Positions 34,208 to 41,783 of a stretch of DNA of 61,694 nucleotides are shown here, piece by piece. Source of the DNA: JASGDC01 sp047605865 (GTDB taxonomy: Bacteria > Actinomycetota > Actinomycetes > Actinomycetales > Micrococcaceae); assembly GCA_047605865.1 (NCBI GenBank), contig JASGFC010000007.1:1-61694 (forward strand), given 5' to 3'. Both the position numbers and the translations under genes were made by a program. Each line of letters starts with the position of its first letter. Position 1 is the first letter of the stretch. A model generated the notes under the pieces. The model was given only the letters and a program-made list of their open reading frames with translations, was not told where the DNA came from and did no database searches.

Positions 34208-35077
34208 TTATTTACCTTTAGAAATCAAATCAAGAAGGTACTGACCATAACCACTTTTAACTAGTGGCTGTGCCAGTTCAGCTAGTTGTTGATCCGTGAG
34301 GAATCCTTGACGCCATGCAATTTCTTCTGGGCAACCAATGGAAAGACCTTGACGCTTCTGTACAGTTCTGATGAATTCTGAAGCTTCATTCAAAGAATCA
34401 AAAGTTCCAGTATCTAGCCAAGCAGTTCCCCGTGGCAAGATTTCAACTTGTAAACGACCTTGATCTAAGTAAACCTGATTGAGATCAGAAATTTCAAGCT
34501 CTCCTCGAGGAGATGGTTTCAAATTTTTAGCAATCTCAACTACATCATTACTGTAGAAGTACAAACCAGGAACCGCATAGTTGCTCTTAGGATTTTCTGG
34601 TTTTTCTTCAATAGAGAGAGCTTTGCCATTTTTATTAAAATCAACCACGCCATATGCTTTAGGGTCTGCAACCCAATAACCAAAGACGGCTCCACCATCA
34701 ATGTCTTCAAAACGTCGCAGTTGTGAACCCAAACCTGGGCCGTAGAAGATGTTGTCGCCTAAAACTAGGGCAACATTATCGTCTCCGATGAACTCTTCTC
34801 CAAGAATGAAAGCTTGTGCCAATCCATCAGGACTAGGCTGCTGCACATAGCTGATGTTAACTCCAAATTGAGAACCATCACCTAAGAGACGCTTGAAGTG
34901 TGTAGCATCGTGAGGAGTAGTAATGACTAAAATGTCTTTAATACCTGCCAAAATCAACATTGATAATGGATAATAAATCATTGGCTTATCGTAGACTGGA
35001 ACAAGTTGCTTACTAACTCCAAGAGTAATTGGATGTAAGCGTGAACCAGTACCGCCAGCAAGAATAATACCTTTCAT
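34208..35077 (-). CDS. rmlA: Glucose-1-phosphate thymidylyltransferase
   Basis: RmlA makes dTDP-glucose, the first step to dTDP-rhamnose. The 289-residue protein has G-G-T-G-S-R-L-H-P at 8-16, the VSKQLVPVYDKPMIYYPLS block, LGDNIFYG and the V-Y-L-D-Q-G-R-L segment. It is divergent from rmlB with an 80-base spacer, so the rhamnose genes are split over two transcripts from one control region. An AGAGAG is about 11 bases upstream of the ATG, a poor ribosome site, and no good TANNNT hexamer is at leaderless distance. Confidence 0.96.
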   Translation of the reverse strand: MKGIILAGGTGSRLHPITLGVSKQLVPVYDKPMIYYPLSMLILAGIKDILVITTPHDATHFKRLLGDGSQFGVNISYVQQPSPDGLAQAFILGEEFIGDDNVALVLGDNIFYGPGLGSQLRRFEDIDGGAVFGYWVADPKAYGVVDFNKNGKALSIEEKPENPKSNYAVPGLYFYSNDVVEIAKNLKPSPRGELEISDLNQVYLDQGRLQVEILPRGTAWLDTGTFDSLNEASEFIRTVQKRQGLSIGCPEEIAWRQGFLTDQQLAELAQPLVKSGYGQYLLDLISKGK

Positions 35078-35143
35078 AAGAACTATTCTCTCTTTTTTTA
35101 TGAGCTAAAGCAATTTTGTACTTAGAAAAGTCTCTAACTCACT

Positions 35144-35149
35144 TAAAAT
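35144..35149 (+). promoter_or_regulatory. Candidate -10 (TAAAAT) for leaderless rmlB
   Basis: The hexamer ends seven bases before the ATG, with TTAGAA 16 bases further up as a weak -35. No ribosome site is present. Confidence 0.5.
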
Positions 35150-35156
35150 AATAAGT

Positions 35157-36155
35157 ATGAAAAAACTACTTGTTACTGGCGGAGCTGGATTTATTGGTTC
35201 AAACTTCGTGCATTATGTTCTTGAAAATACAAACTACAACGTCACAGTCCTAGATAAGCTAACGTACGCTGGCAACAAAGCATCCCTAGCTGGACTTGAC
35301 CCAGAACGTTTCAAACTTGTTGTTGGAGATATTTGCGATGCTGAGTTAGTTGATAAACTTATTGCTGATCACGATGCTGTAGTACACTACGCAGCAGAAT
35401 CTCATAACGATAATTCTCTTGAAGACCCACGTCCTTTTATCGACACAAACCTCATTGGTACCTATACGCTAATTGAAGCAGCGCGTAGGCACAATAAACG
35501 TTTTCACCACATCTCAACTGACGAGGTATACGGTGATTTAGAACTTGATGATCCTAACAAATTTACAGAAAATACTCCGTATAACCCCTCTAGCCCTTAT
35601 TCTTCAACTAAAGCAGGATCAGATTTACTGGTAAGAGCCTGGGTACGTTCTTTTGGTTTGAAAGCTACTATTTCTAACTGTTCTAACAACTATGGTCCTT
35701 ACCAGCACATAGAAAAGTTTATTCCACGGCAAATTACAAACATCCTGATGGATATCAAACCAAAACTTTACGGTAAAGGTGAGAACGTTCGTGACTGGAT
35801 TCACGCCAATGACCACAGCTCAGCAGTGCTAACCATCTTAGAAAAAGGCAAAATCGGAGAAACTTACTTGATTGGTGCCGATGGTGAAAAGAACAACAAG
35901 GAAGTCTTAGAGTTAATCCTTGAACTCATGGGCAAAGACAAAAGCGACTATGAACATGTTGTTGATCGACCTGGTCATGATATGCGTTATGCCATTGATT
36001 CTACTCGACTACGTGAAGAACTTGGCTGGAAGCCAAAATACCAAGACTTTAATAAAGGTTTGCAAAATACCATTGACTGGTACACCGACAACAAAGACTG
36101 GTGGATTGCAGACAAAGAAGCTACAGAAGCTAAATACAAGCGCCAAGGACAGTAA
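35157..36155 (+). CDS. rmlB: dTDP-glucose 4,6-dehydratase
   Basis: RmlB converts dTDP-glucose to dTDP-4-keto-6-deoxyglucose. The 332-residue protein has the NAD motif G-G-A-G-F-I-G at 8-14, the catalytic T-D-E-V-Y-G-D-L (Asp122, Glu123) and Tyr148/Lys152 in the Y-S-S-T-K segment. NNYGPYQHIEKFIP and the VRDWIHANDH motif are further matches. It is followed nine bases on by the rmlC-rmlD fusion in the same operon. The product feeds rhamnose for wall glycans or capsule. Confidence 0.96.
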   Translation: MKKLLVTGGAGFIGSNFVHYVLENTNYNVTVLDKLTYAGNKASLAGLDPERFKLVVGDICDAELVDKLIADHDAVVHYAAESHNDNSLEDPRPFIDTNLIGTYTLIEAARRHNKRFHHISTDEVYGDLELDDPNKFTENTPYNPSSPYSSTKAGSDLLVRAWVRSFGLKATISNCSNNYGPYQHIEKFIPRQITNILMDIKPKLYGKGENVRDWIHANDHSSAVLTILEKGKIGETYLIGADGEKNNKEVLELILELMGKDKSDYEHVVDRPGHDMRYAIDSTRLREELGWKPKYQDFNKGLQNTIDWYTDNKDWWIADKEATEAKYKRQGQ

Positions 36156-36164
36156 AGGAACATT

Positions 36165-37568
36165 ATGGAGTTCAGTAAAGAACTAAACATTTCTACATGC
36201 GATATCCCTGGGTTACTTATTGTTGATCTTCCTGTCTTTGGGGATAATCGTGGTTGGTTCAAAGAAAATTGGCAACGCGAAAAGATGTTAGAACTTGGAT
36301 TGCCTGATTTTGGTCCAGTGCAAAATAATATCTCTTTTAATACCACGCGTGGCACAACTCGAGGCATTCATGCTGAACCTTGGGATAAGTATATTTCTGT
36401 GGCCACTGGTTCAATTTTTGGGGCCTGGGTTGATTTACGTGATGGCGAAAGCTTCGGTAAAACCTTCACTACTACACTTGATCCTTCTAAGGCTATTTTT
36501 GTGCCACGAGGGGTTGGTAATTCATTTCAAACCCTAGAAGATAATACTGCTTACGTCTACTTGGTCAATGACCACTGGAGAGTTGATACTCAAGACCAGT
36601 ACACTTTCTTAAACCTTGCAGACGATACAGTTAACATTAACTGGCCGATTGCCCTTGAAGATTGTGAACTCTCAGAAAAAGATAAGAACCACCCTACGCT
36701 AAAAGACGTAAAGCCTATGTCTGAAAAGAAAACCGTTGTTCTTGGTGCAGGCGGCCAGTTGGCTAATGCTCTTAAAGAAGTATTTCCTGATGCAGAATTT
36801 ATGTCTCGCTCCCAAGTTGATCTTTCAGATGCACAATCTTTAGCCTCAGTGAATTGGAAACAATACAACACAATTATCAATGCTGCGGCTTACACTGCTG
36901 TAGACCTTGCTGAGACATCTGAGGGGCGAACTGACTGTTGGGCAGCAAATGCCACTGGCGTTGCCTCCTTAGCTGATATTGCTAACGAATATGACTTAAC
37001 ACTTGTTCATATTTCTAGTGATTATGTTTTTGATGGTACACAGAAAGTACATACCGAAGATGAGCCGTTGTCCCCTCTTGGTGTTTACGGGCAAAGTAAA
37101 GCAGCTGGTGATCTTGCTGCTGCCCGAGCAAAGAAGCACTACATTCTACGCACAAGTTGGGTTATTGGACAGGGTAAAAACTTTATTGCTACCATGGCAG
37201 CTTTGGCAGAAAAAGGCGTTGATCCAGCTGTCGTTAATGATCAAATTGGTCGCTTGTCTTTTACAGAGGATATTGCTGCTGCCATTAAACATTTACTGGA
37301 AAACCATGCAGCTTACGGTATTTATAACATTTCTAATGAAGGCGAGCCAGTTTCGTGGGCAGATGTGGCTGCAGAAGTCTACACAGGTCTTGGGCACGAC
37401 AATACTAGAGTATCTGGAATATCTACCGAAGAATACTTTAAAGATAAATCTGGTATAGCTCCACGCCCAACACACAGCACCCTTGATTTAAGTAAAATCA
37501 AAGCTACAGGGTTTACTCCTCGCTCTCAGCAAGAGGCATTACAAGAGTACCTTACGACGCTGAAGTAG
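36165..37568 (+). CDS. RmlC-RmlD fusion: dTDP-rhamnose epimerase and reductase
   Basis: The first 185 residues are RmlC-like (dTDP-4-keto-6-deoxyglucose 3,5-epimerase). They carry the catalytic-type His69 in T-R-G-I-H-A and the region GSIFGAWVDLRDG. From about 186 the chain is RmlD (dTDP-4-dehydrorhamnose reductase), with G-A-G-G-Q-L-A at 194-200, NAAAYTAVDLAE, SSDYVFDG and Tyr308/Lys312. The fusion does the last two steps of dTDP-rhamnose synthesis. Such fusions are known in Actinobacteria. The RmlC half has A-E-P-W-D where stand-alone RmlC has Y-Q. The gene ends inside the convergent PqqD-like gene (17-base overlap). Confidence 0.92.
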   Translation: MEFSKELNISTCDIPGLLIVDLPVFGDNRGWFKENWQREKMLELGLPDFGPVQNNISFNTTRGTTRGIHAEPWDKYISVATGSIFGAWVDLRDGESFGKTFTTTLDPSKAIFVPRGVGNSFQTLEDNTAYVYLVNDHWRVDTQDQYTFLNLADDTVNINWPIALEDCELSEKDKNHPTLKDVKPMSEKKTVVLGAGGQLANALKEVFPDAEFMSRSQVDLSDAQSLASVNWKQYNTIINAAAYTAVDLAETSEGRTDCWAANATGVASLADIANEYDLTLVHISSDYVFDGTQKVHTEDEPLSPLGVYGQSKAAGDLAAARAKKHYILRTSWVIGQGKNFIATMAALAEKGVDPAVVNDQIGRLSFTEDIAAAIKHLLENHAAYGIYNISNEGEPVSWADVAAEVYTGLGHDNTRVSGISTEEYFKDKSGIAPRPTHSTLDLSKIKATGFTPRSQQEALQEYLTTLK

Positions 37569-37818
37569 TTGTTGTTAAAAGATTTTCTTTTACTAATTGC
37601 TGTACAGCGTCTTCTACTAGTGATTCTGCGTTGCCACTTGGTGGTGTGCCAAGATCTTTAATAATGTGCGTAGTTAAAGAAGAGAGCTCTTGAGGAGAAT
37701 CTAAGGCCTTCCAAATATATGGAGCTAAACCTTGAAGATGGAAGATTTTATTATTTTTAAAAAGAAGTAACTCTCCGTCAAGGAAAAGTTCATCTTGAAC
37801 TTTGTTCTTTGTAATCAT
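37552..37818 (-). CDS. Stand-alone PqqD-like protein (RRE fold)
   Basis: This 88-residue protein looks like PqqD: a strand-rich first half (DELFLDGELLLFKNNKIFHLQG), the A-P-Y-I-W-K-A-L-D segment, and helices with HIIKDLG and LVEDAVQQLVKENLL. PqqD folds are RiPP recognition elements that bind leader peptides for modifying enzymes, but stand-alone copies also occur near glycan genes. No radical SAM enzyme, cyclodehydratase or precursor peptide is seen here. I start at the ATG; the longer TTG start would lie inside the terminator hairpin of the surface-protein gene upstream. No clear ribosome site is visible. Confidence 0.7.
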   Translation of the reverse strand: MITKNKVQDELFLDGELLLFKNNKIFHLQGLAPYIWKALDSPQELSSLTTHIIKDLGTPPSGNAESLVEDAVQQLVKENLLTTTTSAS

Positions 37819-37833
37819 GATTTTACTGAATAA

Positions 37834-37867
37834 AAAATAGAGGTGGAACAAGTTCCACCTCTATTTT
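37834..37867 (-). terminator. Rho-independent terminator of the LAXTG surface-protein gene
   Basis: A 15-bp perfect stem (37834-37848 with 37853-37867) with tetraloop CAAG and a U-run on the minus strand, about 11 bases past the stop. Confidence 0.9.
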
Positions 37868-37877
37868 AAAAAGTTTC

Positions 37878-38690
37878 TTATGCGTCAGCATTACGGCGAC
37901 GACGTGCAAGAGCAACAGTAGTTACACCAGCAACAGCAACACCTGCACCAGCAGCAAGTACTGTACCAAGCTGATCTCCAGCACCAGTGTAAGCTAGGCC
38001 AGATTTACCAGCAGCTGCCGTAGTACCAGTTGTACCTGTAGTGCCTGTTGTACCGTAAGTAGTTCCTGCATAACCTGCTTTACCAGCAGTTGCAGTAGTT
38101 CCAGTTGTACCTGTTCCAGTGCTTCCTGTAGCTCCAGTAGAACCTGTAGTACCAGTAGTACCTGTTGTTCCAGTAGTACCTGTTGTTCCAGTAGTACCAG
38201 GAACGGTATTCCATGTAGTAGTGTTATTAGTTGTGCTACCACCAGTTGTTGTGCCACCGTTAGTGCTTGCACCATTGTCAATGCGACACTGAACGATGTC
38301 CATGCAATCACCAGAAAGTACTAAATCATTACCGTCTGCATTTTCACCTTTAGCAACAACATGAGCTCCGTGACCGATTCCAGAGAAATCAGCAGTAACA
38401 TTTCCATTAGCATCAGCAGTTACAGTTCGTGTAACTGTTCCAGTAGCTGCAACAATAGCGCCAGTGATACTAGCTGTAGCAGTTTGATCACTGCCACCAG
38501 TAATTGTAATTGTAACTTCTGAGCCCGCCTTGAATCCTGTGAGGTTCACGCGAAAGTGCCCACAATCACCAGGGCTTGAAAGTGACTGCACAGTGATGCT
38601 AGCAGGCGCATAGTTAGTAGCTGCCTGAGCAACTGGGGCAATTGCAACAGTACTGACTGCGATTGAAGCAGCAACTGCAAGTTTCTTCAT
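37878..38690 (-). CDS. Secreted surface protein with Gly-Thr-Thr repeats and LAXTG sorting signal
   Basis: This 270-residue exported protein is designed for wall anchoring. A signal peptide (1 to about 23, ending AQA) leads into a strand-rich head with three cysteines (GDCGHF, then SGDCMDIVQC) that resembles an Ig-like domain. Residues about 160-225 are almost only Gly, Thr, Ser and Ala with repeated G-T-T triplets. The end has L-A-Y-T-G at 232-236, a hydrophobic helix and R-R-R-R-N-A-D-A, a typical sortase substrate tail of the class E (LAXTG) type. GGAG lies seven bases before the ATG. It has its own terminator. I know no named homologue. Confidence 0.85.
   Translation of the reverse strand: MKKLAVAASIAVSTVAIAPVAQAATNYAPASITVQSLSSPGDCGHFRVNLTGFKAGSEVTITITGGSDQTATASITGAIVAATGTVTRTVTADANGNVTADFSGIGHGAHVVAKGENADGNDLVLSGDCMDIVQCRIDNGASTNGGTTTGGSTTNNTTTWNTVPGTTGTTGTTGTTGTTGTTGSTGATGSTGTGTTGTTATAGKAGYAGTTYGTTGTTGTTGTTAAAGKSGLAYTGAGDQLGTVLAAGAGVAVAGVTTVALARRRRNADA
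38153..38198. repeat. 18-bp tandem repeat inside the surface-protein gene
   Basis: The 18-base unit cagtagtacctgttgttc occurs in 2.6 identical copies, encoding Gly-Thr-Thr triplets on the minus strand. A second, degenerate block of similar sequence lies near 38017-38052. Copy-number variation by slippage is plausible. Confidence 0.8.
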
Positions 38691-38816
38691 AATTTCTCTC
38701 CGTCTTAAAGTCGAATGATGTTTAGTCTATCCGTTAGCCTTCTAAGTATAACATTCTCATCATAGCGAAGATAAATGTTTAATGCAAACTTTTTTTATTT
38801 GGAATGTTGCACTACT

Positions 38817-39404
38817 TCAGAAACTGTTTTGATTTTTGATTTCTTTCTCTTTATTCACAATGACGGAAAGGCATGGAATCATTTCATCAGCCATCTGTTG
38901 GTATGCTGCATTTCCTTGCTGCCAAGGGTCAATAACGTCACTTTCAGAAGCAGTAGTAACAATTTGATGTCTACGTTTAAATGCCTGCGCTACCAAATCT
39001 TGCCAGGCTTCATAAGTACTGGCTGCCTGAGTATCTGGTTCCAAACTATTAATAGAGTGTGCAAAGTCTCTTAAAGTAAAAGTCTTTCTTAAAGCACTTG
39101 GGTCTAATGAAATAATCTTTTGGCGATGTTCTTGTGTCAAAGCAAGAAGTAAATCATTGTCACGAATCATCTGTTCTGTGAGTCTACGTGGCTCAAAGTT
39201 TTCAACATTTGCTCCATACTGCTGAGCCAAAACTGCAGATTCTGGCGCAAACGGGTAGCCTATCATGCCATAAGTTCCAGCACTTGTTACCTCAAACTCC
39301 CCTGGCGAAATCTGATCTAAAGCTGCTGCGAGCACTCTTTCACCGAAAGGTGAACGGCAAATATTTCCAGTACAAACAAAAATAATTTTAAAAGGTTTTC
39401 TCAC
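38817..39404 (-). CDS. Low-molecular-weight protein-tyrosine phosphatase
   Basis: The active-site loop C-T-G-N-I-C-R-S-P starts at Cys11, with Arg17 in the phosphate loop. A later D-V-I-D-P-W supplies the general-acid aspartate. At 195 residues it is longer than the usual 140-165, with extra C-terminal length ending in a lysine-rich tail. Wzb/PtpA-like enzymes dephosphorylate tyrosine kinases of capsule export, so the BY-kinase at 30.9 kb is the natural substrate. The start is GTG and overlaps the pth stop by four bases (GTGA). Confidence 0.9.
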   Translation of the reverse strand: MRKPFKIIFVCTGNICRSPFGERVLAAALDQISPGEFEVTSAGTYGMIGYPFAPESAVLAQQYGANVENFEPRRLTEQMIRDNDLLLALTQEHRQKIISLDPSALRKTFTLRDFAHSINSLEPDTQAASTYEAWQDLVAQAFKRRHQIVTTASESDVIDPWQQGNAAYQQMADEMIPCLSVIVNKEKEIKNQNSF

Positions 39405-39994
39405 TTTGGGTTCCTTGCATGGTGGGTATTTTGTACCTGATCTAAAGGTTTTTCTAAAAGTTCAGCAATTGCTTGCTGAGCTCTATCTATTTCAAAAGGT
39501 AATTCTTGTTCTTCTGATTTAGAAAACTTTTGGAGAACATACTGACTAACATTTCCATGGGAGGGGCGAGAAATTCCCATACGAAGACGCAAATAGTTCT
39601 CTGTTCCTAACGCTCGTGTCATATCTTTAAGACCGTTGTGTCCACCTGAACCTCCGCCAATCTTTATACGCAGGTGTCCAAATGGGATATCGAGCTCGTC
39701 GTGAACGGCGATAATATTTTCTGGAGCAATTTTGTAGAATTTGGCTAAAGCAGCAATGGAAGATCCAATCAAGTTCATGTAATTCAATGACTTGGCCAGA
39801 ATAATTTTAGGTCCAGAAACTCCAAGACGAGCTTCACACGTAAGGGCAGCAGCTTTTGAGTTCTTGGTAAAAGAAAGGTGATTGCTTTCTGCTATGGCAT
39901 CAACAACTCTGTAGCCTATATTATGCCTTGTAGCATAATAGTTGGGTCCCGGATTTCCGAGCCCAACTATTAGCCAAGTGTGGACAGAAGTCAT
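39401..39994 (-). CDS. pth: Peptidyl-tRNA hydrolase
   Basis: Pth frees tRNA from prematurely released peptidyl-tRNA. The 197-residue protein has V-G-L-G-N-P-G at 10-16, the catalytic H24 in T-R-H-N-I-G, the LNYMNLIG segment, V-H-D-E-L-D and the G-G-S-G-G-H-N-G-L-K-D loop. It is translationally coupled to rplY: its ATG shares one base with the rplY stop (TAATG). The rplY-pth pairing is common in actinobacteria. The start is well fixed by this overlap. Confidence 0.96.
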   Translation of the reverse strand: MTSVHTWLIVGLGNPGPNYYATRHNIGYRVVDAIAESNHLSFTKNSKAAALTCEARLGVSGPKIILAKSLNYMNLIGSSIAALAKFYKIAPENIIAVHDELDIPFGHLRIKIGGGSGGHNGLKDMTRALGTENYLRLRMGISRPSHGNVSQYVLQKFSKSEEQELPFEIDRAQQAIAELLEKPLDQVQNTHHARNPK

Positions 39995-40644
39995 TACTCG
40001 TCAGAAGATCCTTCTTCAGAATCTTCAGTACCTTCTTCACCTTCTTCGCCTTCTGTATCCTCGCCTTCAGCACCTTCTTCAAGCTCTGCTTCAAGTTCTT
40101 CCTCGATATCACGCTTCTCAGAGATATGTACTACAAGCTGATCTTCATCACCATAAAGGACAGAACCTTCAGGAAGTTCAATGTCACCTGCATGAGCGTG
40201 ATCACCAATTTCACGGCCTTCAACGTCGACAGTTAAGAATTCAGGAATGTTTGTAACGTCTGCTGTAAGAGCGATTGTACCGTGTTCAAGAGAAGTAACA
40301 GAACCTGGAGCAGCTTCACCAGTAACGTGGATTGGCACGTCAACAACTCTCTTGTCACCTTTACGAACTTCAAGTAAATCAACATGCTCTATTTCACGAG
40401 TTACAACGTTACGTTGCACATCACGAGTTAGGACAAGGTATTTTTTATCGCCAACTGTAAGGTTAATTAAAGCGTTTGAATTACGTAGTGCACGTGAAAG
40501 TTCTCTAAAAGGAACAGCAACATGTACTGGATCAGTTTTACCGTAAATTACTGCTGGAATTTGGTTATCGCGACGCAATTGACGCGAAGCACCTTTACCA
40601 AAGTTTGTGCGATCTGCACCATCAAGTTTGATTTTTTCTGCCAT
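39994..40644 (-). CDS. rplY: 50S ribosomal protein L25/general stress protein Ctc
   Basis: This is the long, two-domain form of L25 (216 residues). The N-terminal 5S-rRNA-binding domain spans about 1-92 (NFGKGASRQLRRDNQIPAVIYG), and the TL5/Ctc beta domain spans about 98-180 (VDVPIHVTGEAAPGS). The last 35 residues are nearly all Glu, Asp, Gly and Ser, an acidic tail common in actinobacterial Ctc. GAGGAG lies eight bases before the ATG. It lies downstream of prs with a 143-base spacer. I see no clear terminator in that spacer, so a shared transcript is possible. Confidence 0.95.
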   Translation of the reverse strand: MAEKIKLDGADRTNFGKGASRQLRRDNQIPAVIYGKTDPVHVAVPFRELSRALRNSNALINLTVGDKKYLVLTRDVQRNVVTREIEHVDLLEVRKGDKRVVDVPIHVTGEAAPGSVTSLEHGTIALTADVTNIPEFLTVDVEGREIGDHAHAGDIELPEGSVLYGDEDQLVVHISEKRDIEEELEAELEEGAEGEDTEGEEGEEGTEDSEEGSSDE

Positions 40645-40787
40645 TGATTTGACTCCTCAATAAGTTTATTAAACAATGTCTGGCGGAGTCGCAAAGAAAG
40701 ATTCTATTTCATCGCGTCGATAACGGATTTCTCCCTCGCCGAGACAGTTATTATCTTAACACTTTAGTGGTTAAAACAATAATTGAA

Positions 40788-41771
40788 TTAGCTGATGCCA
40801 TCAAAGAGTGACGTAACAGAACCTTCTTCATATACTTCAGAAACTGCACGCGCAATAACAGGAGCGATAGAAAGTACTTTGAGTGTGTCAAACTTTTTCT
40901 CATCATCGATAGGTAATGTATTGGTAATCACTACTTCTCTAGCACCAGAATTAGAAAGTCTTTCTGCTGCGGGATCAGAAAGCACACCATGTGTTGCAAC
41001 AATCATGACATCCTTAGCACCTGCACTCAGTAGTGCTTTAACTGCTCCTGCAATAGTTCCACCGGTGTCAATCATGTCATCAATGAGGATACAGCTTCTG
41101 CCTTCAACCTCGCCGACAATACGGTTAGATTTTGTAGAGTTTGGCTTGTTGATATCACGAGTTTTATGCACAAAAGCAATAGGAGCATTTCCTAATTTCT
41201 CTGCCCACTGCTCTGACATACGCACGCGTCCAGTATCGGGTGATACCACGGTGCAGTTATCTAAATCTACTCGAGTACGCACATAGTCAGTTAATAATGG
41301 CATTGCCCACAAGTGATCTACTGGACCATCGAAGAAACCCTGAATTTGAGCCGTGTGTAAGTCAACGGACATGATACGGTCTGCGCCTGCTGTTTTGAAT
41401 AAATCTGCAACCATACGAGCTGAAATAGGTTCACGTCCAAGATGCTTTTTGTCTTGACGAGCATACGGATAAAATGGTGCAACCACTGTAATGCTTCGAG
41501 CAGAAGCACGTTTGAGGGCATCCACCATGAGAAGTTGCTCCATAAGCCACTTATTGATAGGGGCTGTATGTGATTGCATCACAAAAACATCGGCGCCTCG
41601 AACACTTTCTTCAAAACGCACATAAATCTCTCCACTGGCGAAGTCATAAGCAGACGTGGGTAGTAATTCCACTCCTAATTTTTCAGCAACATTCTCTGCC
41701 AGTTCCAGATGTGCACGTCCAGAAGCAAGAACTAGCCGTCTCCTACCTGACTTTGGTGTCATTACACTCAT
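40788..41771 (-). CDS. prs: Ribose-phosphate pyrophosphokinase (PRPP synthetase)
   Basis: Prs makes PRPP from ribose-5-phosphate and ATP for nucleotide, histidine and NAD synthesis. The 327-residue protein has the class I signature: the flexible-loop FYPYARQDKKHLGREPISARM, the Mg-binding D-L-H-T-A-Q-I-Q-G-F-F, and the PRPP loop I-L-I-D-D-M-I-D-T-G-G-T. AAAGG lies six bases before the ATG. It follows glmU by 12 bases, the conserved actinobacterial tRNA-Gln/glmU/prs order. Confidence 0.97.
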   Translation of the reverse strand: MSVMTPKSGRRRLVLASGRAHLELAENVAEKLGVELLPTSAYDFASGEIYVRFEESVRGADVFVMQSHTAPINKWLMEQLLMVDALKRASARSITVVAPFYPYARQDKKHLGREPISARMVADLFKTAGADRIMSVDLHTAQIQGFFDGPVDHLWAMPLLTDYVRTRVDLDNCTVVSPDTGRVRMSEQWAEKLGNAPIAFVHKTRDINKPNSTKSNRIVGEVEGRSCILIDDMIDTGGTIAGAVKALLSAGAKDVMIVATHGVLSDPAAERLSNSGAREVVITNTLPIDDEKKFDTLKVLSIAPVIARAVSEVYEEGSVTSLFDGIS

Positions 41772-41783
41772 GACTTACCTTTC

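Noticed and set aside
35987..36367. Open frame of 126 codons on the minus strand
   Set aside because: It is antisense to the end of rmlB and the start of the rmlC-rmlD fusion; no family resemblance.
37003..37458. Open frame of 151 codons on the plus strand inside rmlD
   Set aside because: It is an alternative frame of the RmlD half, rich in Leu/Val/Gln as shadow frames are here.
37819..37851. Upstream TTG start for the PqqD-like gene
   Set aside because: It lies inside the hairpin terminator of the surface-protein gene and adds an uncharacteristic hydrophobic peptide.
38017..38198. Repeats that could suggest a CRISPR array
   Set aside because: The units are in frame inside a gene, 18 bases long, directly adjoining with no spacers.
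40645..40787. Possible terminator between prs and rplY
   Set aside because: A short TTAAC/GTTAA-type repeat is present but has a bulge and no U-tract; not enough to call.
40795..41286. Open frame of 163 codons on the plus strand
   Set aside because: It is antisense to prs, which is intact and highly conserved.
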